A stretch of 64,000 nt of DNA from Pelobacter propionicus DSM 2379. Lineage in GTDB: Bacteria; Desulfobacterota; Desulfuromonadia; Geobacterales; Pseudopelobacteraceae. Under the pieces are notes generated by a model that did not search any database, was not told the origin of the DNA, and saw nothing but the letters and a program-made list of their open reading frames with translations. Numbering within the stretch: the first letter of the stretch is position 1; each line of letters starts with the position of its first letter. Location: positions 1,931,501 through 1,995,500 of the forward strand of contig NC_008609.1 in NCBI RefSeq assembly GCF_000015045.1. The letters are read 5' to 3'. The position numbers and the translations under genes were made by a program. This document shows, one piece after another, positions 56,928 through 64,000 of this stretch.

Positions 56928-57308
56928 TCAGACGGTAACGTAGTCGAACTCCACCGGCTGGTAGATCATGGTCAGCCAGGCGCGAACCGTGCTGATCGCT
57001 TCTTCCCTTGTCGCGGCTTCCTGGTTCATGGAGCCGGCAATGGTGCTGTGGGTGAAGGTTATGAAGGAATACTTGACGCAGAACTCCTGTTGAATCTCTT
57101 CCACCGGGGTCAGCCATGAACCGTCGCCGGCCTGGCTGGAGCCGGCAATGACCCGCAGACGCTGGCTGTCCGGGTTGTCTTTTTCCAGCAGGATCGTGCC
57201 GACCGGCAGGTTCGGGTTGGCGCTGCTGGACAGATGCTGTTGCTCGCCGTTTCGCAGCTCGGTGGCTGTCATACTGTTCCGTTTCCCTTCATCAACGTAG
57301 TCTGTCAT
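56928..57308 (-). CDS. Hypothetical protein, 126 residues
   Basis: A small soluble protein I do not recognise. It begins MTDYVDEGKRNSMTATELRN and ends with a possible helical pair (ATREEAISTVRAWLTMIYQP). No signal peptide or membrane helix. The start at 57308 has AGGAG 6 bases upstream; the frame is open for 44 more Ala-rich codons up to 57440, but these lack a ribosome site. It stands alone between the helicase and the TPR gene. Confidence 0.6.
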   Translation of the reverse strand: MTDYVDEGKRNSMTATELRNGEQQHLSSSANPNLPVGTILLEKDNPDSQRLRVIAGSSQAGDGSWLTPVEEIQQEFCVKYSFITFTHSTIAGSMNQEAATREEAISTVRAWLTMIYQPVEFDYVTV

Positions 57309-57612
57309 CTGTTCTCCTCGCGGGTCGTTGGCGGCTGTGCGGCCAGAACCTGTCCTTTTGGCGGAGGCGCCTGAAGAGGCGGCAGCGTCAAGGCGGACCG
57401 CTGCCCTTGAAGCCGTCGCCCTATCCGCCGCGCTGGCCATGCCGTGAACAGGTACTGCAAGCCGCGGTTGTGGTGATCAAACAGGGAGGAAAGCTAGCAT
57501 GCCGGGCAACGGCTTGCAAGATTGATGTGCAGGTCTCAGAGGATGTTTTCGCGCCATCACGGGAGGGGGTACGGGCCAGCGCGCCTCTCTGCGGTGCGGC
57601 TGTTCATGGCCG
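57309..57612. other. Intergenic region without recognisable gene
   Basis: About 300 bp between the hypothetical gene and the TPR gene. Besides the ribosome site of the hypothetical gene, I see no hairpin with T-run, RNA gene or convincing promoter. Confidence 0.4.
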
Positions 57613-58506
57613 TCAGAACTGGATATCGAGCATGACGGAGAGCTGGCCACGCAGGTCTTTCCTGATGCCCAGGTTGTAGCGGTTCGCCGCGTTGGCAGCA
57701 CCATGGATAGTGCCGATGTAGAAGGGAAGTCCGATGGTTCCGACGAGCCCCGCCACCGCGTAGTTTTCCTGCTTCACGGACATGACGGTGCCGGCGATGA
57801 ACAATCCGTTGAGAAAAAAGGAGGTAATGCCGTCGCCATAGTGACCGGCATAGATATGACCGCTGCCGGGGATCAGCGCGGAGAGAAGACCGGCCGTCAG
57901 GGGAGATTTTTGAGGCGGCTCCCGGTTCCGGTCCAACAGGCTGATGGCCTCACTGACGTTGTGGGCCCTTTCATCGCCGGGATAGTCAGCCAGGTAGCGT
58001 TCCAGCTGTTGGCGGCAACCGGCGGTGTCCTTGCGGTCGAACCGGATCAGTGAGTTCCCCAGCAGTGCCCTGCGGCCAGAGTCAGAATCGGGATAGGTCG
58101 CGACTACCCTGCTGAAAGAGTTCTCCGCTTTTTCGGGCCTGTTCAGCCCCAGATGGCTCATCCCCTCATAGTAGCCCGCTTGAGGTGCATATCCGCTGCC
58201 AGGGTGGTTAACCTGGAACGCGGCAAAGGCACGCACCGCAGCTTCGTACTCCTCTCCCCGGTAGTACGCCATGGCGATCCTGAATCCGGCGTCCTCCACC
58301 CGCCGGGAGGCGGGGAACAGGATGATGAGCTTCTTGTATTCGGTTATGGCGCGATAGTACTCCCCCTCGGCCATGAAGGCGTCGCCAAGCTTCAGTTGGA
58401 CCTCCTCGGTCAGCAGTATTCCGGCGCCCTCCCCGTGACTGGGGGTGGGGAGGATGAGCAGCAGCGCCACAACCAGCAGAATGAGACGGTTCACGGTATC
58501 GGTCAT
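57613..58506 (-). CDS. TPR-repeat exported protein
   Basis: A 297-residue protein with a signal peptide (LILLVVALLLILPTPSHGEG), then several tetratricopeptide helices (KLGDAFMAEGEYYRAITEYK, AFRIAMAYYRGEEYEAAVRA-type units, EKAENSFSRVVATYPDSDSG) as in YbgF/BamD-like proteins. The C-terminal third (SALIPGSGHIYAGHYGDG, FFLNGLFIAGTVMSV) has the short hydrophobic P-G-x-G-x-x-Y pattern of DUF5683-like or TM2-like segments found in outer-membrane TPR proteins. It overlaps the yidD stop by 4 bp (ATGA). Cell-envelope assembly is inferred. Confidence 0.7.
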   Translation of the reverse strand: MTDTVNRLILLVVALLLILPTPSHGEGAGILLTEEVQLKLGDAFMAEGEYYRAITEYKKLIILFPASRRVEDAGFRIAMAYYRGEEYEAAVRAFAAFQVNHPGSGYAPQAGYYEGMSHLGLNRPEKAENSFSRVVATYPDSDSGRRALLGNSLIRFDRKDTAGCRQQLERYLADYPGDERAHNVSEAISLLDRNREPPQKSPLTAGLLSALIPGSGHIYAGHYGDGITSFFLNGLFIAGTVMSVKQENYAVAGLVGTIGLPFYIGTIHGAANAANRYNLGIRKDLRGQLSVMLDIQF

Positions 58507-58952
58507 TGTTCGGTCAGGGTATGTGCGGAGACGGGATCAAAGAGTCTGCCGTTGGGAAGGAGGGGATAGTCCGGTCCGGGTTTTTTGAAGATGTTGCAGC
58601 GTGTCAGGCGGTCAGCCGTCATTATCACGCCGCGCAGTCCTCCATACTCGCCCACAGCCTGCCGGGCAAAGGCGGAACAGGAGGGGGTAAAGCCGCAGCG
58701 TGGGCCATCGATGGGTGATACGTAGGTGCGGTACAGATGGATGGCCCCCAGGAATACGAACCGCAAGGGTGAGGTTTCCTGACCGGGGGATGGAGCGGAG
58801 CGCGTCTCCCCCCCCCGGTCAGGTCCATTCATGGCCGTTGCAAGACATGAGTGGGGGGCCGCGACCAGCAGAAAGCCCCCTGCCATGGCAAGCAGGGCCG
58901 GTAAACGGAAGCGCCGTCCCGTTGCGGAACGATCAAGCAGGGCACGGGGCAT
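58503..58952 (-). CDS. yidD: Membrane protein insertion efficiency factor YidD, with N-terminal extension
   Basis: The C-terminal 80 residues are YidD: LGAIHLYRTYVSPIDGPRCG, FTPSCSAFARQAVGEYGGLR and GVIMTADRLTRCN, with the family's conserved Arg-Cys-x-F-x-Pro-x-Cys-Ser block. YidD assists insertion of inner-membrane proteins with YidC. Unusually it has about 60 extra residues in front with a signal-like hydrophobic stretch (LPALLAMAGGFLLVAAPHSC), so it may be exported or tethered differently from classical YidD. It is coupled to the TPR gene. Confidence 0.85.
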   Translation of the reverse strand: MPRALLDRSATGRRFRLPALLAMAGGFLLVAAPHSCLATAMNGPDRGGETRSAPSPGQETSPLRFVFLGAIHLYRTYVSPIDGPRCGFTPSCSAFARQAVGEYGGLRGVIMTADRLTRCNIFKKPGPDYPLLPNGRLFDPVSAHTLTEQ

Positions 58953-58960
58953 GGGGGATG

Positions 58961-59179
58961 CTACTCTCCACCCGAACTTTCAAGCACCTGTTTTTTCATC
59001 TTGTTATACTGCTCTTCGGTTATGGCACCCTCGGTGTAGGCCTTCTTCAGGTCAATCAACTGCTGCCCGGTGGTTGTGGTTGTCGTCGTGCTTTGAACCT
59101 TGGTGGAGCCGCCACCGCAGCATCCACCGAGAATCGCAGCAACTACGGCCAGAACTACACATGTTCGTAATGCATTCAT
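58961..59179 (-). CDS. Small SHOCT-domain lipoprotein
   Basis: The 72-residue precursor has a signal ending in ILGGC (Cys20), a Gly/Ser/Thr linker with a run of seven threonines (GSTKVQSTTTTTTTG), and a C-terminal SHOCT helix-turn-helix (LIDLKKAYTEGAITEEQYNK, MKKQVLE). SHOCT segments work as short oligomerisation modules. The start at 59179 has GGGAGG upstream. It lies after pyk on the same strand and 8 bp before yidD. Confidence 0.8.
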   Translation of the reverse strand: MNALRTCVVLAVVAAILGGCCGGGSTKVQSTTTTTTTGQQLIDLKKAYTEGAITEEQYNKMKKQVLESSGGE

Positions 59180-59270
59180 CGTTCTTACCTCCCTGGAATA
59201 TGTCGGTACGCCTGCGTTGCCATGGACACGGTCCATGCATGAGAAGATCTGCCTTGCCTGCCATTGCAGG

Positions 59271-60692
59271 TTACAGTTGGATGATTTCCATCCGGTTGTG
59301 GGCGTCGGGGTGCCGTGTGGAGGGCCCCTCCGTCAGGATGGCAATATCTCCCGGCGCCCGATACATCTCAACCCACCTGCGCACAAAGGCATCCCAATCC
59401 TCGGGATGCCCTGTCTCGTGCACGGGAAACACGCCGTAGGAGAAGGCCAGGTCCTGGCAAGTCTGGTGGCGGGAACTCACCGCCGCGACCCAGACCGGCA
59501 GCCTGAAGAGCGACAGGCTCCGGGCGGTAGCGCCACTGCGGGTCGGGGCGAACACCGCCGCCGGGGATGCGTAGGTAACGCTCGCCTCCACCGACACGGC
59601 GATCAGGTGCGCCGGCTTGAGCGTGCCCTTGAAATCCCCTCCCCCGTACAGTTCTTTCACCGTGATCTGCCGCTTGTGGGGCTCCACGGCAGCCGCTATG
59701 CTGGCGAGCATGGCCACGGCATCCACGGGATACTTCCCCATGGCGGACTCTCCCGAGAGCATGACGCAATCGGTGCCGTCCAGGATGGCGTTAGCCACAT
59801 CCGTAGCCTCGGCACGGGTGGGGCGTCGGGTCTCGGTCATGGACTCCAGCATCTGGGTTGCCGTGATGACCGGTTTGGCGCGCCTGTTGGCCTTGCGCAT
59901 CAAATCCTTCTGGATGATGGCGATCCTCTCTATGGGCACCTCCACCCCCAGGTCTCCCCGGGCGATCATGATGCCGTCGGAGGCATCGAGGATATCATCC
60001 ATCTGTTCCAGGGCGTTGGAGCGCTCGATCTTGGCGATGATAAAGGGGTGGTAGTCCATATCCTCGGCCGCACGCCGCACCGCCCTGATGTCGTCGCCGT
60101 TTTCCACGAAAGACTGGCTGACGGCGTCCACCCCCTCCTGGGCGGCAAACGTCAGGCACTCATGATCACGTTCCGTGAAAGCGCTGATGCCGAGATCAAT
60201 ATCCGGAAGGTTGAGCCCCTTGCGTGAACGGAGTTCTCCTCCCACCACGACCCTGCAGGCAACGTCGTTGCCAATGACGGACACGACTTCGATCTGGATG
60301 ATGCCATCGTTGAGGTAGAGGGCATTACCGGGGGTGACCACCTGGGGAAGTCGCTTGAAAGACACTGACACCCTCTCCCGATCACCGTCGATGTCATCGC
60401 TGGTCAGCACGATGGAATCCCCCGGTTTCAGTTCCACCGGTTCATCCTTGAGCGTGCCGATGCGCATCTTCGGTCCAGGGAGGTCCGCCATGATGGCCAG
60501 CCGCTTGCCGGTGGCACGGGAAGCGGCGCGCAGGTCGCCAATCACCTGGCGGTGGCTCTCGAAGGAACCATGGGAAAAATTGAGCCGGGCCACGTTCATT
60601 CCGGCCATAAGCATCTCCTCCATGACCTTCCGGCTTGAAGAAGCCGGACCGATGGTGCAGATGATTTTCGTTTTGTGGTCTGGCAGTTTCAC
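59271..60692 (-). CDS. pyk: Pyruvate kinase
   Basis: Glycolytic enzyme of 473 residues converting phosphoenolpyruvate and ADP to pyruvate and ATP. KTKIICTIGPASSS at the N-terminus, LNFSHGSFESH, IMADLPGPKMRIG, the active-site block IIAKIERSNALEQMDDILDA, GIMIARGDLGVE and VITATQMLESMTETRRPTRA EATDV-type sequence are all canonical. The C-terminal allosteric domain is present. The gene follows the class II aldolase by 47 bp on the same strand, so the two are likely co-transcribed. Confidence 0.96.
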   Translation of the reverse strand: MKLPDHKTKIICTIGPASSSRKVMEEMLMAGMNVARLNFSHGSFESHRQVIGDLRAASRATGKRLAIMADLPGPKMRIGTLKDEPVELKPGDSIVLTSDDIDGDRERVSVSFKRLPQVVTPGNALYLNDGIIQIEVVSVIGNDVACRVVVGGELRSRKGLNLPDIDLGISAFTERDHECLTFAAQEGVDAVSQSFVENGDDIRAVRRAAEDMDYHPFIIAKIERSNALEQMDDILDASDGIMIARGDLGVEVPIERIAIIQKDLMRKANRRAKPVITATQMLESMTETRRPTRAEATDVANAILDGTDCVMLSGESAMGKYPVDAVAMLASIAAAVEPHKRQITVKELYGGGDFKGTLKPAHLIAVSVEASVTYASPAAVFAPTRSGATARSLSLFRLPVWVAAVSSRHQTCQDLAFSYGVFPVHETGHPEDWDAFVRRWVEMYRAPGDIAILTEGPSTRHPDAHNRMEIIQL

Positions 60693-60739
60693 GATGCACC
60701 TCCTGATTCTCTGGTTGCGGCACTATCACGGCAGGCGAA

Positions 60740-61765
<1,026 letters not shown>

Positions 61766-61808
61766 GGTTCCTCCCTTTCCTCGCACCCCGCCTTCCGGCC
61801 AAAGGCAC

Positions 61809-61817
61809 ATTGTAGCA
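61809..61817 (-). promoter_or_regulatory. Possible extended -10 promoter of fba-pyk
   Basis: On the - strand TGCTACAAT (61817-61809) fits an extended -10 (TGn-TATAAT). There is no good -35 at 17 bp. It lies about 40 bp before the aldolase start. Confidence 0.3.
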
Positions 61818-62071
61818 TTCTCCCAGAGCGGCTGTTCCCGCAAAGATCGCCCGGAAAGACAGCTGGATATTCAGTTTGAGAGAGATGATAGTCCGGTGAA
61901 TTGAATGAAGCCCTGCTGGTTTGTCTGAAAACGGTGATTCTCTCACACAAAAAAACATCACGACATAGCAAGGCTAAAACAGTTCTTCGGGATGGCAAGT
62001 TAAAATGTCGGTTCAGGTCGAATTGGTATTCATACGAGCCGGTAGTACTCGCTCCCCATTTTCAACCAGAC
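61818..62071. other. Intergenic region between hsdR and fba
   Basis: About 250 bp without a gene. It includes ACATTTTAACTTGCCATCC-like AT-rich DNA after the hsdR stop on the - strand. I see no clear terminator hairpin, repeat or RNA gene. Confidence 0.4.
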
Positions 62072-64000
62072 CTACCCCCACTCCGCGCTCAGCGTCTCCG
62101 CCTGGTCCAGCACCAGCTGTACCGCCTCTTCCTGCCGGTCCGGCGGATACTTGTACTTTCGCAGGATGCGCTTCACCATCAGCCGCAGCTTGGCCCGCAC
62201 GCTTTCCCGCACCGACCAGTCTACGCTGATGTTCTTCCGCAGGTTCTCCGCCAGTTCATGGGCGATCTTCTTCAGTATCTCGTCACCCATCTCACGCACC
62301 GCTTCCTCGTTGTTGGCCAGGGCGTCGTAGAAGGCCAACTCATCGGCATTAAGCCCCAGCTCTTCCCCCCGGTTGATGGATTCCCGAAACTTCTTGGCCA
62401 TGGCGATCAACTCTTCCATGACCTGGGCGGTTTCGATGGCCCGGTTCTGGTAGCGGGCGATGACCTTGGCCAGCAGCTCCGAGAACCTGGACTGCTGGAC
62501 GATGTTGGTGCTAAAGCGGGTCCTGATCTCCCCTTCCAGCAACCGCTCCAGCAGCTCCACCGCCAGGTTCCGTTCCGGCAGGTTGCGGACGTCGTTCAGA
62601 AACTCGTCATCCAGGATGCCGATGTTGGGCTTGTCCAGCCCGACTGCCTGGAAAATGTCCACCACATCTTCCGATACCAGCGCCGAGCCGATGATCTGGC
62701 GGATGGCCAACTCGCGTTCTTCGTCCGTGCGCCTTTGAGTGCTGATCTCCCGTTTGGTCAGCAGCACCTTGACCGCCTGGAAGAAGGCCACCTCTTCCCG
62801 CACGGCCCTGGCCTCATCCAGGGTGCAACAGAGGGTGAAGGCCTTGGACATGGCCAGCGCCGTATCGCCGAAGCGCTTCTTGCCGTCCTGGAGCCCCAGC
62901 ACATGGTTGGCGGTCCTGGCCAGCAGACCGTGGCCGCCGGTGAGGAAGCCGCTGTAGTCGAACTCATGCAGCATGGCCCGCAGGATGTCCAGCTTCTCCT
63001 CCAGCACCGCGTAGGCTTCGCGGGCATCGACGGTCGGTCGGCCGCGCCCCTTGCTGGCGGTGTATTCCTTGAGTGCCTGCTTCAGGTCGTTGGCGATGCC
63101 GATGTAGTCCACCACCAGCCCGCCCTGCTTGTCGCGGAAGACGCGGTTGACCCGGGCGATGGCCTGCATCAGGTTGTGCCCCTTCATCGGTTTGTCCACG
63201 TACATGGTGTGCGCGCAGGGGGCATCGAAGCCGGTCAGCCACATGTCCCGCACGATGACCAGCTTCAGGGGGTCGTCCGGGTCTTTGAAGCGCTTTTCCA
63301 GGCGCTTCTTGGTCTGCTTGGCATATATGTGCGGCCTCAGCAGCGGCTTGTCGCTGGCGGAGCCGGTCATGACGATCTTGATGGCACCCTTTTCCGGGTC
63401 TTCGTCGTGCCACTCCGGCCGCAAGGCGATGATGGCGTTGTAGAGGTGGACGCAGATGTCGCGGCTCATGGCCACCACCATGGCTTTGCCGCTCTGGGCC
63501 TGGTTACGTTCCTCGAAGTGGGCCACCAGGTCGGCCGCCACCTGTTTGATGCGCGGCTCGGCGCCGACCACCTTTTCCAAGGCCGCCCACCGGCTCTTGA
63601 GCCGGGCCTGCTGGTCGTCCTCCTCATCCTCGGCCAGTTCATCCACCTCGGCGTCGATCTCCGGCAGCACGTCTGTCTTCAGCCCCAGCTTGGCCAGGCG
63701 CGATTCGAAGTAGATCGCCACGGTGGCGCCGTCGTCGCGGGCCTGCTGCATGTCGTAGATGCTGATGTAATCGCCGAACACGGCCCGGGTGTCCCGGTCC
63801 TCCGATGATACCGGGGTGCCGGTGAAGGCCACAAAGGTGGCATTAGGCAGGGCATCCCGCAGATGCTGGGCATAGCCCACCTGATACCCCTTGGCATCCC
63901 CCTTGAACTTGGCTTCAAAGCCGTACTGGGTGCGGTGGGCCTCGTCGGCGATGACGACGATGTTGTGACGGTCGGACAGGATCGGAAAGCTGTCCTCATC
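62072..64000 (-). CDS. hsdR: Type I restriction enzyme R subunit HsdR (C-terminal part; N-terminus outside window)
   Basis: Translocase/nuclease subunit of a type I restriction system. The frame is open to base 64000 and encodes at least 642 residues. [20 protein letters not shown] is the DEAH motif [13 protein letters not shown] motif [23 protein letters not shown] and [16 protein letters not shown] motifs V and VI of the SF2 motor. The C-terminal helical region ([39 protein letters not shown]) is as in HsdR. The N-terminal nuclease domain and the hsdM/hsdS genes must lie beyond the window. The sequence is intact over the visible part. Confidence 0.93.
   Translation of the reverse strand, partial: DEDSFPILSDRHNIVVIADEAHRTQYGFEAKFKGDAKGYQVGYAQHLRDALPNATFVAFTGTPVSSEDRDTRAVFGDYISIYDMQQARDDGATVAIYFESRLAKLGLKTDVLPEIDAEVDELAEDEEDDQQARLKSRWAALEKVVGAEPRIKQVAADLVAHFEERNQAQSGKAMVVAMSRDICVHLYNAIIALRPEWHDEDPEKGAIKIVMTGSASDKPLLRPHIYAKQTKKRLEKRFKDPDDPLKLVIVRDMWLTGFDAPCAHTMYVDKPMKGHNLMQAIARVNRVFRDKQGGLVVDYIGIANDLKQALKEYTASKGRGRPTVDAREAYAVLEEKLDILRAMLHEFDYSGFLTGGHGLLARTANHVLGLQDGKKRFGDTALAMSKAFTLCCTLDEARAVREEVAFFQAVKVLLTKREISTQRRTDEERELAIRQIIGSALVSEDVVDIFQAVGLDKPNIGILDDEFLNDVRNLPERNLAVELLERLLEGEIRTRFSTNIVQQSRFSELLAKVIARYQNRAIETAQVMEELIAMAKKFRESINRGEELGLNADELAFYDALANNEEAVREMGDEILKKIAHELAENLRKNISVDWSVRESVRAKLRLMVKRILRKYKYPPDRQEEAVQLVLDQAETLSAEWG

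Overview
The window is chromosomal DNA of a GC-rich Deltaproteobacterium of the Geobacter/Pelobacter type (Desulfuromonadales). This is inferred from a SAM-I riboswitch in front of paired Cys/Met gamma-lyases, a cobalt ECF transporter, a GGDEF protein, a CheX phosphatase and a small repeated protein family that I recall from Geobacteraceae genomes. No 16S or other marker gene is present, so the assignment is an inference.

Layout. 1-2432: end of a cobalt ECF transporter operon (cbiM-cbiQ-cbiO, + strand). 2341-6816: an envelope pair on the - strand, an AsmA-like YdbH-type protein and a DUF1318 (YdbL-type) lipoprotein. 7009-7965: a D-2-hydroxyacid dehydrogenase. 8216-35965: one contiguous - strand operon of 17 tightly coupled genes that encodes a complete-looking extracellular contractile injection system (eCIS): sheath, tube, chaperone-like zinc-ribbon protein, proline-rich protein, DUF4255 cap, AAA+ ATPase, a 2221-residue protein with two DUF4157 HExxH domains, tube initiator, LysM, gpD, gpV, PAAR-like tip, gp25, two J-like wedge proteins, a tail-I/beta-helix protein and a DUF6519/beta-helix protein. 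There are no capsid, terminase, portal or lysis genes. An intact IS4-family element with a 9-bp target duplication lies 28 bp upstream of the sheath gene, between it and the best sigma70-like promoter.

37349-46613: a divergent cheX promoter region, then a sulfur amino-acid block (SAM-I riboswitch, two PLP gamma-lyases, a cysteine synthase with a palindrome over its promoter, a ThiS-ThiF fusion), a diguanylate cyclase, a CRP-family regulator, an intact IS1182-family element and mnmA. 47881-54385: an accessory stretch of lower and uneven GC with five imperfect attC-like sites in one orientation and no integron integrase in the window. I read it as a cluster of integron cassettes without integrase. 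It holds a Sel1-type lipoprotein, a small membrane protein, an RluA-type pseudouridine synthase, a DUF4393 (Abi-alpha-like) protein, a BrnTA module whose toxin has a premature stop, and a truncated cassette gene. An IS3-family element has split one attC, and a REP-like palindrome occurs twice.

54378-64000: ordinary chromosome again, all on the - strand: a nuclease-helicase fusion of the XPD/DinG type, small envelope genes (TPR protein, YidD, SHOCT lipoprotein), an fba-pyk glycolytic pair, and the C-terminal part of a type I restriction HsdR subunit that runs off the end.

How the genes work together: the eCIS operon is arranged as structural shell first, assembly ATPase and putative cargo in the middle, then tube initiator, spike, baseplate and distal beta-helix proteins. 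The main novelty candidates are the double-DUF4157 giant protein, the IS-separated eCIS promoter with a palindrome shared with cheX, and the attC cluster with its secondary IS and stop-codon damage.
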